Source of the DNA: Novosphingobium sediminicola
GTDB lineage: Bacteria > Pseudomonadota > Alphaproteobacteria > Sphingomonadales > Sphingomonadaceae
Direction: 5' to 3'
Assembly: GCF_014196525.1 (NCBI RefSeq)
Contig: NZ_JACIDX010000005.1
Coordinates: 62,001-126,000, forward strand
DNA length: 64,000 nt
This document shows positions 26,285-36,169 of the stretch, in pieces. Below the pieces are notes generated by a model that made no database searches, was not told where the DNA came from, and was given only the letters and a program-made list of their open reading frames with translations. Position 1 is the first letter of the stretch, and every line of letters starts with the position of its first letter. The position numbers were made by a program, and so were the translations under genes.

Positions 26285-27471
26285 GCGTTGAGGCCGTCTC
26301 GCGCGTTGAAGTCATCTCTCTGGGCTGCCGGATGAATCTGGCTGAAAGCGAGCGGATGCAGGCAATGCTGGCGGGTGAAACCGGTCTGGTGGTCATCAAT
26401 TCCTGCGCCGTGACGGCCGAGGCGCTGCGCCAGACGCGGCAGGCCATCCGCCGCGCGCGCCGCAATAACCCCGATGCGCGCCTGATGGTGACAGGCTGCG
26501 CCGCCGAAATCGAGCGCGAGGCCATTGCCGCCATGCCTGAGGTGGACGGGCTGATCGCCAATGCGGAAAAGCTGGACGCGCGGGCGTGGAATGTGCCCGA
26601 TCTGGCCCCGGTGGCGGCGCGCTCGGTGGGCCATACGCGGGCCTTTGTCGCGGTGCAGAACGGCTGCGATCATGCCTGCACCTTCTGCGTGATCCCGCAG
26701 GGGCGCGGTCCTTCGCGCTCGCGCTCGCTGGCCGATGTGGTGGCCGAAGTGCGCGCCCATGTCGCGGGCGGCGTGGGCGAAGTGGTGCTGACGGGGGTGG
26801 ATCTCACCTCTTGGGGTCAGGATTTCGGGCTGCGTCTGGGGGCCTTGGTCGCCGCGATCCTGCGCGAGGTGCCTGAGTTGGCGCGCCTGCGCCTGTCCTC
26901 GGTCGATGGGGTGGAGATCGATCAGGAATTGTTCGACCTGCTGGCCGGGGAAGCGCGGCTGATGCCCCATCTGCACCTCTCGCTGCAACATGGCGATGAT
27001 CTGATCCTGAAACGCATGAAGCGCCGCCACAGCCGCGCCGATGCGCTGGATCTGGTGGCGCGGTTGAAGGCCCTGCGCCCCGACATGGCCATCGGCGCCG
27101 ATATCATCGCCGGTTTCCCCACCGAGGATGAGGCCGCACATCAGGCGAACCTGTCGATCATTGCCGAACTGGCCATCGTCCATGGCCATATCTTTCCCTA
27201 TTCCCCCCGCCCCGGCACGCCCGCCGCGCGCATGCCGCAGGTGGAGCGCGAGGTGGTGCTGGCCCGCGCCGCCGCCTTGCGTGAGGCGGTCGCGCTTCAG
27301 CGTCAGGCATGGCAGGAAAGCCTGCTCGGGCGGCCCCAGACCATTCTGGTCGAGCGCGACGGGACGGGCCATGCGGAAAATTTCGCCTCCATTCGCGCGC
27401 CTGCCGGCGCGCCGCGCGGGGCCATCATCACCATCACACCCACATATTTGCTTGAAGGAATGCTGGCATGA
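26281..27471 (+). CDS. mtaB: tRNA (t6A37) methylthiotransferase MtaB-like
   Basis: A 396-aa radical SAM enzyme. The N-terminal UPF0004 domain has cysteines in SLGCRMN, INSCAVT and VTGCAAE for one 4Fe-4S cluster. The radical SAM cluster motif is CDHACTFC, about residues 140-147. It lacks the first residues typical of MiaB and matches MtaB, which adds a methylthio group to t6A37 of tRNAs reading ANN codons. The start at 26281 overlaps the dapF stop; the longer frame from 26065 is a shadow of dapF. The gene also overlaps ftsY by 4 bp. Assignment to MtaB rather than RimO or MiaB is by motif spacing and genome context. Confidence 0.88.
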   Translation: MSVEAVSRVEVISLGCRMNLAESERMQAMLAGETGLVVINSCAVTAEALRQTRQAIRRARRNNPDARLMVTGCAAEIEREAIAAMPEVDGLIANAEKLDARAWNVPDLAPVAARSVGHTRAFVAVQNGCDHACTFCVIPQGRGPSRSRSLADVVAEVRAHVAGGVGEVVLTGVDLTSWGQDFGLRLGALVAAILREVPELARLRLSSVDGVEIDQELFDLLAGEARLMPHLHLSLQHGDDLILKRMKRRHSRADALDLVARLKALRPDMAIGADIIAGFPTEDEAAHQANLSIIAELAIVHGHIFPYSPRPGTPAARMPQVEREVVLARAAALREAVALQRQAWQESLLGRPQTILVERDGTGHAENFASIRAPAGAPRGAIITITPTYLLEGMLA

Positions 27472-28397
27472 GTGCCGATAGCTGGTCCGACCGTTTGCTG
27501 GGCGGTTTTGCCAAAACGAGCGACCGACTGACGGGCAATATCGCCGGTCTGCTGGGCGGGGCCGCGCGCCTGACCGAGGATCAGTTGGATGACCTTGAAG
27601 ACGCGCTGATCCTGTCCGACCTTGGCCCGCGTGCGGCGGCACGCATCCGCGAACGTCTGGCGGCCACGCGGTTCGACAATGGCGTCGATGAAGCCGCGAT
27701 CCGCGCCGCCGTAGCCGAGGAAATCGCCGCGATCCTGCGCCCGGTGGCCAAGCCGCTGGACGTCACCGCCTTTCCGCGCCCGCATGTCGTGCTGGTCATC
27801 GGCGTCAACGGCAGCGGCAAGACCACGACCATCGCCAAGCTCGCCCATCTGTTTCAGGAGCAGGATTACGCGGTGATGCTGGCGGCGGGCGACACGTTCC
27901 GCGCGGCGGCCATCGGGCAATTGGGCGTCTGGGCGGATCGTTTGGGCGTGCCGATCATCAAGGGTCCCGAAGGCGGCGATCCGGCCAGCGTAGTGTTTGA
28001 CGCGGTGAAAGCCGCGACCGACAAGGGCACTGACGCGCTGATCGTGGACACCGCAGGGCGTTTGCAGAACAAGCGCGAATTGATGGACGAACTGGCCAAG
28101 ATTCGCCGCGTGCTGGGCCGGTTGAACCCGGCCGCACCCCATGACGTGGTGCTGGTGCTGGACGCCACCAATGGCCAGAATGCTCTGGCCCAGATCGAGG
28201 TCTTCCGCGAAGTGGCGGGCGTGACGGGATTGGTGATGACCAAGCTGGACGGCACCGCGCGCGGCGGCGTTCTGGTCGCGGCGGCCGAGCAATATGGCCT
28301 GCCGATCCATGCCATTGGCGTGGGCGAAACCATCGACGATTTGCGCCCCTTTGACCCGGACCTTGTGGCCCGCGTGATCGCCGGGGTGGCGGCATGA
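27468..28397 (+). CDS. ftsY: Signal recognition particle receptor FtsY
   Basis: A 309-aa SRP GTPase that receives ribosome-SRP complexes at the inner membrane. The N domain is followed by the G domain with P-loop GVNGSGKTTTIAKLA, DTFRAAAIGQL, VDTAGRLQNK, TKLDGTARGG and the C-terminal GVGETIDDLRPFD. It lacks the long acidic A domain of E. coli FtsY, as is usual in sphingomonads and rhizobia-type proteins. Start and stop overlap both neighbours by 4 bp, implying strong translational coupling. Confidence 0.97.
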   Translation: MSADSWSDRLLGGFAKTSDRLTGNIAGLLGGAARLTEDQLDDLEDALILSDLGPRAAARIRERLAATRFDNGVDEAAIRAAVAEEIAAILRPVAKPLDVTAFPRPHVVLVIGVNGSGKTTTIAKLAHLFQEQDYAVMLAAGDTFRAAAIGQLGVWADRLGVPIIKGPEGGDPASVVFDAVKAATDKGTDALIVDTAGRLQNKRELMDELAKIRRVLGRLNPAAPHDVVLVLDATNGQNALAQIEVFREVAGVTGLVMTKLDGTARGGVLVAAAEQYGLPIHAIGVGETIDDLRPFDPDLVARVIAGVAA

Positions 28398-29032
28398 GCG
28401 CGACGAAGAAGAAGTCGGGCTGGCTCAATATCGTTATCGATTATGGGCCGATGCTGGCCTTTTTCCTCGCCTATCGCGCATCACGCCCGGCGGGCGGCGA
28501 AGCGGGAATCGGCGATGTGGTGGCCATCACCAAGAGCACGGTGGTGTTTATCGTCGCCACGCTGATTGCGCTGGTCGTGTCGAAATGGCGGCTGGGGCGG
28601 ATCGGGCCGATGCTGTGGCTTTCATCGGGCCTCGTCGTGTTTTTTGGCGGGCTGACGGTGCTGCTGCATGACGCCACATGGGTCCAGATCAAGCCCACCG
28701 CGATCTATGTCGCCAGCGGGCTGGCTTTGCTGATCGGGCTGATGCGCGGCCATGCGCTGCTCAAGATCCTGCTGGAGGACGCCTTTGCGGGCCTGTCCGA
28801 CGAGGGATGGATGAAGCTGTCGCGCAACTGGGGCTGGTTCTTCCTGTTCCTCGCGGTGCTAAACGAGGCGCTGCGCCACTTCTACAATCAGGCGAATCAC
28901 AATTTCGACACTTGGTTGGCGATGAAGATCTGGCTGTTTATGCCGCTCTCCTTCCTTTTCACCTTTGCCCAGATGCCGATGCTGTTGAAGCATGGGTTGG
29001 GGGCGGAGGAAGCTGATTCCAAGGAGGATTGA
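28394..29032 (+). CDS. yciB: Inner membrane-spanning protein YciB (septation protein IspZ family)
   Basis: A 212-aa integral membrane protein with about five helices. The IspZ/YciB signatures are IDYGPMLAFFLAY at the N-terminus, KPTAIYVASGLALLIGL in the middle and LSRNWGWFFLFLAVLNEALRH near the C-terminus. The family contributes to envelope integrity and division, with no known enzyme activity. It overlaps ftsY by 4 bp and ends the dapF operon before a strong terminator. Confidence 0.92.
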   Translation: MSATKKKSGWLNIVIDYGPMLAFFLAYRASRPAGGEAGIGDVVAITKSTVVFIVATLIALVVSKWRLGRIGPMLWLSSGLVVFFGGLTVLLHDATWVQIKPTAIYVASGLALLIGLMRGHALLKILLEDAFAGLSDEGWMKLSRNWGWFFLFLAVLNEALRHFYNQANHNFDTWLAMKIWLFMPLSFLFTFAQMPMLLKHGLGAEEADSKED

Positions 29033-29035
29033 ATG

Positions 29036-29055
29036 CGAGGGACTCGTCCCTCGCG
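29036..29055 (+). repeat. REP-like palindrome, copy 1
   Basis: A hairpin GCGAGGGA-CTCG-TCCCTCGC containing the core GGGACTCGTCCC, 3 bp after the yciB stop. It is paired in opposite orientation with the palindrome at 29225-29246. Confidence 0.5.
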
Positions 29056-29114
29056 CTCCCGTTACTGTCTGCGTGGCGCTGGGGCTTCGGCATTTTGTGT
29101 CGGACGCGGCGTTG

Positions 29115-29167
29115 AAAATAGAAAAGCCTGCGGCGCTGTTTGAAGGCGCCGCAGGCTTTTCTATTTT
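29115..29167. terminator. Strong bidirectional terminator between yciB and sodB
   Basis: A perfect 22-bp inverted repeat (arms 29115-29136 and 29146-29167, core GCCTGCGGCGC) with a 9-nt loop and AT-rich outer ends on both sides. It separates the converging yciB and sodB transcripts. Confidence 0.92.
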
Positions 29168-29224
29168 GGCCCCAAAGCACGAGGCTTCAGGATCATTCCA
29201 AAATCAGTAATGGGGGTGCGGGGT

Positions 29225-29246
29225 GCAGGGGGACGAGTCCCCCTGC
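29225..29246 (-). repeat. REP-like palindrome, copy 2 (inverted relative to copy 1)
   Basis: GCAGGGGGAC-GA-GTCCCCCTGC, a 10-bp stem whose minus-strand core GGGACTCGTCCC is the same as copy 1. It lies 13 bp beyond the sodB stop. Confidence 0.5.
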
Positions 29247-29259
29247 GAAAAACTCCCCT

Positions 29260-29880
29260 TTACCCCTGCTGATCAGCGCGGGCTGCGCCTTCGCCATCAA
29301 GGTTGGCTTCGACGAACGCCCAGTTCACATGGTCGAGCAGCGCGTCGAGGTAGTTCGGGCGCAGGTTGCGATAGTCGACGTAATAGGCGTGTTCCCAGAC
29401 GTCGAGCGTGAAGAGCGGCTTCACGCCTTCATAGGCAACCGGGGTGTCGGCGTCGTGATAGCTCGTCACCTTCAGCTTGCCGTCTTCCAGCACCAACCAG
29501 CCCCAGCCGCTGGCGAAGTGACCGGCGCTTTCAGCCTTGATCGCGGCCTTAAACGCGTCGAGGCCGCCCAGATCGGTGTCGATCTTGGCCAGCAGTTCAG
29601 CCGAAGGAGCGGTCTTTTCCGGCGACAGGCCGAGCCAGTAGAACGTGTGGTTCCAGATCTGGGCCGAAGCGTTGAACAGCTTCTTGTTGCCCGCAGCCTT
29701 GGCGGCCGCGATCACTTCGAGCAGGCTCTTGCCTTCCAGATCGGTGCCCTTGATCTGGTCGTTGGCCTGCGTGACATAGGCATTGTGGTGCTTGCCATGG
29801 TGATAGTCGAAGGTTTCGGCCGAGAGGACCGTGCCAAAGGCGTCCTTGGCATAGGGCAGTTCGGGAAGAGTGAAGGCCAT
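29260..29880 (-). CDS. sodB: Superoxide dismutase, Fe type
   Basis: A 206-aa Fe/Mn superoxide dismutase that removes superoxide in the cytoplasm. ATG 29880 gives the family start MAFTLPELPYAKDAF and follows AGGAGA; the longer upstream frame is non-coding. Metal ligands are visible in YHHGKHHNAYV (second-helix His), NASAQIWNHTFYWLGLSP (His) and LDVWEHAYYVDYRN (Asp and His). The QIWNHTFYW and GSGWGWL-like (ASGWGWLVLE) pattern favours the iron enzyme, though cambialistic use cannot be excluded. The C-terminus runs on by about ten residues. Confidence 0.93.
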   Translation of the reverse strand: MAFTLPELPYAKDAFGTVLSAETFDYHHGKHHNAYVTQANDQIKGTDLEGKSLLEVIAAAKAAGNKKLFNASAQIWNHTFYWLGLSPEKTAPSAELLAKIDTDLGGLDAFKAAIKAESAGHFASGWGWLVLEDGKLKVTSYHDADTPVAYEGVKPLFTLDVWEHAYYVDYRNLRPNYLDALLDHVNWAFVEANLDGEGAARADQQG

Positions 29881-29976
29881 GACTTTCTCCTGTGTTATCG
29901 CGAATCCCCGGCCCGGGGCTTGTGGCGGTATATGGGCATCAAAGCGCGGATCGGCCACCGTGCAGAGCGAAAAAAT

Positions 29977-30008
29977 CTGTAGGGCGGGAAAGCTTACCCT
30001 TCCCGCCC
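29977..30008 (-). terminator. Hairpin downstream of kup, terminator-like
   Basis: On the minus strand GGGCGGGAA and TTCCCGCCC form a 9-bp stem (29982-30008) starting 6 bp after the kup stop. A six-T run follows after six bases (TACAGATTTTTT), so termination is plausible but not ideal. Similar hairpins lie after gap and lpdA. Confidence 0.6.
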
Positions 30009-30014
30009 CGCTAT

Positions 30015-31937
30015 TTAGATCTCCACCTGGCTGCCCAGCTCGACCACGCGGTTGACGGGCAGGCGGAAGAATTCCATCGCGGAGGCCGCATTGCGCATCA
30101 TCCACGCAAACAGCTTTTCGCGCCAGATCGCCATGCCCGGCTTGGACGAAGCGATCAAAGTCTGACGCGAGAGGAAGAAGCTGGTCTTCATCATGTCGAT
30201 CGGTTCGCCGTCCAGCGTCACGCCCTTGAGCGCGGAGGGCACATCGGTATCCTCAAGGAAGCCGAACTTGATCGCCATTTTGTAGAAGCCCTGACCGAAA
30301 TTCTTCATCTCGATCCGCTCGCCATCCTCCAGCACCGGCACATCCTGAATGGCGATGGTCAGCACGACCACGCGCTCATGCAGCACCTTGTTATGCTTGA
30401 TATTATGCAGCAGCGCCGAAGGCACCCCGCCCCGCGTCGATGACATGAAGATCGCCGTGCCCGCCACGCGCTGGGCGCTGGAATGGGCGCTCTTGGCGAA
30501 AACCTCGAAGGGGATCGTGCCCTCGGCCATGCTGGCCCGCATCAACGCGCGCCCCTTGGACCAAGTGGTGAGCAGGGTGAAAATCGCCAGCCCCATCACC
30601 AGCGGCACCCAGCCGCCATCGGGGATCTTCGTCAGGTTGGCCGACAGATAGCCGAAATCGAGCAACGTGAAGATCACCAGCAAGGGGATCGCCAGCCATT
30701 TCGCCCATTTCCACACCACGAACAGCATCACCGCCAGCAGGAAATTGTCGATCATCATCGCGCCCGTCACCGCGATGCCATAGGCCGCCGTCAGGTTCGA
30801 CGATTCCTTGAACACGAACACCAGCAGGATCACCGCGATCATCAGCGCCCAGTTGATGACGGGAATATAGATCTGCCCGGCGTTCACACTGGTATATTTG
30901 ATCGACATGCGCGGGATGAAGCCAAGCTGGATCGCCTGCTGCGTCACCGAGAAAGCGCCCGTGATGACCGCCTGACTGGCAATGATCGCGGCCAGGCTGG
31001 CCAGACCCAGCAAGGGCCACTGGAACCATTCAGGCGCAAGGAAATAGAACGGGCTGGCCAGAGCAGGCGCGCCCACGCGCACCAGCAAGGACGCCTGCCC
31101 CAGATAATTGAGCACCAGCGAGGGCAGCACGATTGCCAGCCACGACAGACGAATCGGCGGGCGCCCAAAGTGGCCCATATCGGCATAAAGCGCCTCGGCC
31201 CCCGTCACAGCCAGCACCGCCGAACCCATCGCCAGAAAGCCGCGCATCGGATCGGCCACAAACATCGCAGCGGCAAAATGGGGCGAGAGCGCGGCGATGA
31301 CGCCCGGATGCTCCAGAATGCTCATCACGCCCAAAACCGCGATCACCGCGAAATAGACCAGCATGACAGGGCCGAAAAAGGCCGCAACCTTGGCCGTGCC
31401 GCGGCTCTGGATCAGAAACAGGCCGATCAGAATCACCACCACCATCGGCACGACGGCGCCATGCATGCCCGGCTCGTAAACGGCCAGACCCTCGATCGCG
31501 CCCATCACCGAAACGGCGGGCGTAATCATCGAATCGCCATAGAACAGCGAGGTGGCAAACACGCCCAGCAGCACGATGCCCGCCGACCAGCGCTTGCCCG
31601 AAATATGCTGGTTCACCAAAGCCAGCAGGGCCAGCGACCCGCCCTCGCCCCGGTTATCGGCGCGCATGATGATCGACACATATTTCAGCGTCACGATCAC
31701 CATCATCGACCAGAACATCAGACTGATGATGCCGTAAACATGCAATTGGTCGAGCGGCAGGCGGTGATGCCCGGCAAAAGTGTCGCGCATCGCATAAAGC
31801 GGGCTGGTGCCGATATCGCCAAACACCACGCCCATCGCCCCCAGCGCCAGCTTGGGCAGGCCGCCATGTGATCCTTGATGGGTGGAAGAGTGTTCGACCT
31901 TATCGGTCTCGCCCGGCTGCGCCACTGGCTGCATCAT
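30015..31937 (-). CDS. kup: KUP-type potassium uptake protein
   Basis: A 640-aa inner membrane K+ transporter, a proton symporter. It has about 12 helices, the N-terminal [19 protein letters not shown] motif ([18 protein letters not shown]), [34 protein letters not shown] and a C-terminal cytoplasmic domain from about residue 460. The length is typical. The start could be M1 or M2. It is separated from sodB by a hairpin and from the ccmI gene by 104 bp. Confidence 0.96.
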   Translation of the reverse strand: MMQPVAQPGETDKVEHSSTHQGSHGGLPKLALGAMGVVFGDIGTSPLYAMRDTFAGHHRLPLDQLHVYGIISLMFWSMMVIVTLKYVSIIMRADNRGEGGSLALLALVNQHISGKRWSAGIVLLGVFATSLFYGDSMITPAVSVMGAIEGLAVYEPGMHGAVVPMVVVILIGLFLIQSRGTAKVAAFFGPVMLVYFAVIAVLGVMSILEHPGVIAALSPHFAAAMFVADPMRGFLAMGSAVLAVTGAEALYADMGHFGRPPIRLSWLAIVLPSLVLNYLGQASLLVRVGAPALASPFYFLAPEWFQWPLLGLASLAAIIASQAVITGAFSVTQQAIQLGFIPRMSIKYTSVNAGQIYIPVINWALMIAVILLVFVFKESSNLTAAYGIAVTGAMMIDNFLLAVMLFVVWKWAKWLAIPLLVIFTLLDFGYLSANLTKIPDGGWVPLVMGLAIFTLLTTWSKGRALMRASMAEGTIPFEVFAKSAHSSAQRVAGTAIFMSSTRGGVPSALLHNIKHNKVLHERVVVLTIAIQDVPVLEDGERIEMKNFGQGFYKMAIKFGFLEDTDVPSALKGVTLDGEPIDMMKTSFFLSRQTLIASSKPGMAIWREKLFAWMMRNAASAMEFFRLPVNRVVELGSQVEI

Positions 31938-32041
31938 GCCTATGCCCCTGAGTCGCCGCGAAAAGCGGCAAGGCCCGGCGATTAGCAGCGCGGCAATGCC
32001 CCGGCAACAGCCGTTTGCATCCCGCCGCGCTGCCCAATCGC

Positions 32042-32749
32042 TTATTGCGGCGCCGCCATGGGGGCGGCCATGGGGGTCGCCATCGGCGCGCCTTGCGGGG
32101 CGGCGGCCTCGGCCTGCGCGCGCTGGCGCAGCATCGCCATCAATTCGTCCAAACGCTTCAAACGCATGGCAATATCATCGCGCCACGGCGCATCGGCGGG
32201 CGCCTTGGCCACAAGATCGGCCCACAGGCTGCGTGTTTCATCAAAACGCCCCGCCCGCGCCATCGCCAGCCCAAGGAAGAAGGACGGCCCGGGCGCCTTG
32301 GGATCGGCATTCTGCGCCTGACGGAAGGCATAGAGCGCGGCGGGCGAAATATTGCCCTCGGCATGGCTGACCAGCGCATTGGCAATCGCCAGCCACGCAT
32401 CGCCATTCTTGGGATCGGCCTCGACCGCCCCGCGCAGAACCGTTGCCGCCTCGGCATATTGGCCATGCATTGCCAGCGCATCGCCCGGCACGATCCAGCG
32501 ATTCTTGGTCGGGTCCACGCCCGACAATTTCTGCCGCTCCTCAACCAGAGCCTTGCCATTGCCCGCCGCCGGATTGCTCGGCGCCTTCATGGCCGAGGGC
32601 ATCGCGGGCTGGCCCTGCAACGCATAGCCGGCAAGACCGACCATCAGCGCTGCGGCCACAGCCTCCCAGCCCTCACGCCGCCGCCGCATCAGCCACAGCA
32701 AAACCGCCAGCACCAGCACCACCAGCGCGATCAAAACCACCCAGGTCAT
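32042..32749 (-). CDS. ccmI: Cytochrome c maturation TPR protein (CcmI-like)
   Basis: A 235-aa protein with an N-terminal membrane helix ([18 protein letters not shown]), a second hydrophobic stretch ([15 protein letters not shown]) and TPR-like repeats ([30 protein letters not shown], about residues 95-125). CcmI presents apocytochrome c to the haem ligation complex in the periplasm. The tail is Ala/Met/Pro-rich with a repeated MAxPMA pattern. It is shorter than classic CcmI and resembles its C-terminal domain (NrfG-like). Its start overlaps the ccmH stop. Confidence 0.85.
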   Translation of the reverse strand: MTWVVLIALVVLVLAVLLWLMRRRREGWEAVAAALMVGLAGYALQGQPAMPSAMKAPSNPAAGNGKALVEERQKLSGVDPTKNRWIVPGDALAMHGQYAEAATVLRGAVEADPKNGDAWLAIANALVSHAEGNISPAALYAFRQAQNADPKAPGPSFFLGLAMARAGRFDETRSLWADLVAKAPADAPWRDDIAMRLKRLDELMAMLRQRAQAEAAAPQGAPMATPMAAPMAAPQ

Positions 32750-33168
32750 GCCTCAGTCTCCGTTCCGCTGGTAAACCTTTTTCGCAGCAAAAACGCTGCC
32801 AGCGCCACCAGCAGCAGAGGCGCGGCAAACAGCGGCCATGTCGCGGCGCTGACGCGCGGCTCATAGCTGACATAATCGCCGTAGCGCTGGATCAGCCAGG
32901 CGCGAATTGCCTCCGGGTCCTCGCCCGCCGCGATACGTTCGCGCACTTGGCTGCGCATATCGCCCGCGATCGAGGCATCCGAATCGGCAATCGACTGGCT
33001 CTGGCAAACCAGACAGCGCAGCGTTTCCATCAAGGCCTTGGCCTTGGCCTCCTGCGCCGGATCGGGCAGTTGGCGATAGGCCCAAGGCGCGGGCGGCATA
33101 GAATCGTCGGCCCATACGGGCGCGGCCATCATCAACGCCAAAGCGGCAAGGAGCGCGCGAATCATCAC
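32746..33168 (-). CDS. ccmH: Cytochrome c maturation protein CcmH (thiol oxidoreductase)
   Basis: A 140-aa periplasmic protein anchored by a C-terminal helix. It has a signal peptide (LLAALALMMAAPVWA) and the redox motif LRCLVCQSQSIADSDASIA typical of CcmH, which reduces the CxxCH thiols of apocytochrome. Overlaps of 4 bp with both ccmG and ccmI show tight coupling. Confidence 0.96.
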   Translation of the reverse strand: MMIRALLAALALMMAAPVWADDSMPPAPWAYRQLPDPAQEAKAKALMETLRCLVCQSQSIADSDASIAGDMRSQVRERIAAGEDPEAIRAWLIQRYGDYVSYEPRVSAATWPLFAAPLLLVALAAFLLRKRFTSGTETEA

Positions 33169-33716
33169 TGCGCCTCCTTGAGCAGGCGCAGAATGTCGGG
33201 GATCTGCTCAGGGCGGATGTCGCCGATATGCTGGTAACGGATCACGCCCTTGCCATCGATGACAAAGGTTTCCGGCACGCCGCTCGATCCGATGGCCAGT
33301 TGCACCGCCGACACGTCATCCGCACCGATCCGCGCATAGGGATTGCCATATTGCCCCAGAAACGCGGCCAGATCGGCCTTGTGGTCGCGGATGGCGATGG
33401 CGTTGATCGTCACGCCCTGACGACGCAATTCCTCCAGCACCGGCGCCTCGGCGCGGCAGGGGATGCACCAGCTGGCAAAGATGTTCAGCAATTGCGGCTT
33501 GCCGGTCTGGAAATCCGCAGTGGCCAGACCGGGCCGTTCATCAGCCGCCGCGCGCAGGGTAAAGGCGGGCAAAGGCTTGCCCACCATCTGGCTGGCAATA
33601 TCGGTGTTCTTGGGCTTGACCAGCCCCACCACCACCAGCGCGACAAAACCGGCAAACAGCGCCAAAGGCAGCCACAGCGCCCAGCGCGGGGCCTTGGCGG
33701 GATTGTCCTTGCTCAT
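33165..33716 (-). CDS. ccmG: Thiol:disulfide interchange protein CcmG/DsbE
   Basis: A 183-aa thioredoxin-like protein tethered by an N-terminal helix (WALWLPLALFAGFVALVVVGL). The active site is NIFASWCIPCRAEAPVLEEL, with WCxxC as in CcmG; the cis-proline loop is SSGVPETFVIDG. It supplies reductant to CcmH or apocytochrome in the periplasm. Overlaps the ccmF stop and the ccmH start. Confidence 0.96.
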   Translation of the reverse strand: MSKDNPAKAPRWALWLPLALFAGFVALVVVGLVKPKNTDIASQMVGKPLPAFTLRAAADERPGLATADFQTGKPQLLNIFASWCIPCRAEAPVLEELRRQGVTINAIAIRDHKADLAAFLGQYGNPYARIGADDVSAVQLAIGSSGVPETFVIDGKGVIRYQHIGDIRPEQIPDILRLLKEAQ

Positions 33717-35707
33717 GCCGCATCTCCCTTGGCCGCATCTGTCTTGACTAAAGCCGCCACTTCATCGCGCCGATGACCGCCCTTGGCCCGCGCCAGACGG
33801 CGCTTCAGATCCTGCGCCACGCGGCTGAGCAAAGCCAGACCGCCGCCCAGCGCCACCAGCAACCCGCCGATCCAGATCAGCGGCACATAGGGCTTCCACC
33901 AGAGGCGCAATTGCCAGCGGCTCTCGCCCTTGTCCGACACGGTTTCATCGCCCAGCACGGTATAAAGCTGCCCATTCCAGCGGCCCTTCAGCGCCGAAAC
34001 CGCATTGGTCTGAAGCGGCGCCCAGAAGGTGCGCGATTGCGGGCGCAGCGTCACTTCTGCCCCGCCGTCATAGCGCGCCTTCAACACGCCCTCCATCGCG
34101 GTCCAGTTCGGCCCGGCAATCGGCGCCACCTCGGCCAGCCTGATGCTCCACGGGCCAACCTGCTGCACCTCGCCGACCTTGGCGGCGACCAGCTTTTCAA
34201 CCGTAAACGCACTGTCCGAGGCCATGCCGAACAGCGCCACGCCAATCCCCGCATGGGCAATCACCATGCCCCACAGGCTGAGCGGCGCACGCAGCACCGA
34301 ACGGCCCCGCAGCGGCAGCACACTGGCCACCACCAGCGCCGGCCCCAACGCCAGCCCCAGCAGCGGCAGCACATGGCGCACGCCCGCGCCAAAGGCCCAG
34401 CCCCCCGCGATCAGCGCCACCACCAGCGGCAGCGCCAACACGCCCGACACGCGCGAAAACTTGTCCCGTCGCCAGCGCAGCATCGGCCCAAACAGCAGCA
34501 CAACAAACATCGGCACCGCAAACATCGCCGAAACCGGCGTAAAATAGGGCGGGCCAACTGAAACCTTGGTCCCCATCGCCTCGGTGAACAGCGGATAGAG
34601 CGTGCCGATCAGCGTAATGCCAAGGATCGAGGAAAGCATGACATTGTTGAACACCAGCGCGCCCTCGCGGCTGATGATGGCAAAGCGCTCGCCCTCGGTT
34701 ACGGTGGCGGCGCGAAGGGCGAAGAGCAGCAAGGCCCCGCCGATATAGATCGCCAGCAAGGCCAGAATGAACCCGCCCCGGCGCGGATCGACCGCAAAGG
34801 CATGAACCGAGGTCAGGATGCCCGAACGCACAAGGAAGGTGCCGACCATCGACATCGAGAACGCCACCACGCCCAGCATCACCGTCCACGCCCGCAGCGC
34901 ATTGCGCGCGGCCAGCACGCTGCAACTATGCAGCAAGGCAGTCGCCGCCAGCCATGGCATCAGCGAGGCATTCTCGACCGGGTCCCAGAACCACCAGCCG
35001 CCCCAGCCCAGCACATAATAGGCCCAATAGCTGCCCGCCGTGATGCCCACGGTCAGGAAGATCCACGCGCCCAGCACCCAAGGCCGCATCGCACGGGCAA
35101 AATCAGGCCCGACCTGACGCGTGATCAGCGCGCCGATGGCAAAGGAAAACGCGATCGAAAGCCCGACATAGCCCAGATAAAGCGTGGGCGGATGGAACGC
35201 GAGGCCGGGGTCCTGCAGCAGCGGGTTAAGCCCATTGCCATCCTCCGGCGCCGGATAGAGCCGCGCAAAGGGATTGGAGGCGAACAGCAGGAACGCATAG
35301 AAACCGAGGCTGACAAAGGCCTGTCCGGCCAGCGTCGCCATCATCGTGGGTTCGGGCAGGCGGCGCTCAACGGCAGCGACAAACGCCCCGCCCAGCCCCA
35401 TCACCGTCACCCAGAGCAGCATCGAGCCCTCGTGATTCCCCCAAGTCCCCGCGATCTTGTACATCAGAGGCTTGGCCGAATGGCTGTTTTCCGCCACCAG
35501 TTTAACCGACAGATCGGTCTGCACGAACAGCCAGATCAGGATGCCCAGCGCGGCGGCGGCCAAAATGCCTTGCACGATCGCCACCGGGCGCACGATGCCC
35601 GCCATGCCGCCGCCATTGGCGCTCAGCGACAATCCGCCCGCCAGCAATTGCAGACCGGCCAGTGCCGCCGCCAGCCACAACAGGCCCAAACCGATTTCAG
35701 GAAGCAC
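33713..35707 (-). CDS. ccmF: Haem lyase subunit CcmF
   Basis: A 664-aa polytopic inner-membrane protein that ligates haem to apocytochrome c. The tryptophan-rich WWD domain is GWGGWWFWDPVENASLMPWL (about residues 231-250). Other family segments include GNHEGSMLLWV, PGLAFHPPTLYLGYVGLSIAFSFA and VRSGILTSVHAFA with conserved histidines. Length is normal. It is 12 bp from the ccmE stop. Confidence 0.97.
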   Translation of the reverse strand: MLPEIGLGLLWLAAALAGLQLLAGGLSLSANGGGMAGIVRPVAIVQGILAAAALGILIWLFVQTDLSVKLVAENSHSAKPLMYKIAGTWGNHEGSMLLWVTVMGLGGAFVAAVERRLPEPTMMATLAGQAFVSLGFYAFLLFASNPFARLYPAPEDGNGLNPLLQDPGLAFHPPTLYLGYVGLSIAFSFAIGALITRQVGPDFARAMRPWVLGAWIFLTVGITAGSYWAYYVLGWGGWWFWDPVENASLMPWLAATALLHSCSVLAARNALRAWTVMLGVVAFSMSMVGTFLVRSGILTSVHAFAVDPRRGGFILALLAIYIGGALLLFALRAATVTEGERFAIISREGALVFNNVMLSSILGITLIGTLYPLFTEAMGTKVSVGPPYFTPVSAMFAVPMFVVLLFGPMLRWRRDKFSRVSGVLALPLVVALIAGGWAFGAGVRHVLPLLGLALGPALVVASVLPLRGRSVLRAPLSLWGMVIAHAGIGVALFGMASDSAFTVEKLVAAKVGEVQQVGPWSIRLAEVAPIAGPNWTAMEGVLKARYDGGAEVTLRPQSRTFWAPLQTNAVSALKGRWNGQLYTVLGDETVSDKGESRWQLRLWWKPYVPLIWIGGLLVALGGGLALLSRVAQDLKRRLARAKGGHRRDEVAALVKTDAAKGDAA

Positions 35708-35719
35708 GGGGGGAAATCC

Positions 35720-36166
35720 TCACTTGGTGTTTTCGATGGCTTTACGGGCCTGCTGCATATCTTTCATCTCGCGCGGCACGTATTTTTCATCGTGCTTGGC
35801 CAGCAGATTGTCGGCCACGAAAATGCCGTCGCGGCCCAGCTTGCCCTCGGCCACAACGCCGCTGCCCTCGACAAACAGCGCGGGGCGGATGCCCGCGAAG
35901 CGCACCGGAATACGCGCCTTGCCATCCGAAACGATGAAATTGACCGTCACGCCGTCGGGCGCATTCTTCATGCTGCCGCGCTCGACCATGCCGCCAAGGC
36001 GCACTGCGCGGTCCGATTCCGGCGGATTGGCGGCCATATCGGCGGGAACATAGAAATAGCTGGCCTGACTGCGCAGCGCCCATGTCGCCAGCAAACCCGC
36101 CCCGATCAGCGCGACCAGCGCGATGCCCAGCAAAACCAGACGTTGATGTTTGGCCCGAACCGCCAT
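35720..36166 (-). CDS. ccmE: Cytochrome c maturation haem chaperone CcmE
   Basis: A 148-aa periplasmic haem chaperone with an N-terminal anchor (LVLLGIALVALIGAGLLATWALRS). It contains RLGGMVERGSM and VEGSGVVAEGKLG, and the haem-binding site LAKHDEKYVP, where the histidine binds haem covalently in the HxxxY motif. The start is 3 nt after the ccmD stop. Confidence 0.96.
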   Translation of the reverse strand: MAVRAKHQRLVLLGIALVALIGAGLLATWALRSQASYFYVPADMAANPPESDRAVRLGGMVERGSMKNAPDGVTVNFIVSDGKARIPVRFAGIRPALFVEGSGVVAEGKLGRDGIFVADNLLAKHDEKYVPREMKDMQQARKAIENTK

Positions 36167-36169
36167 GCC

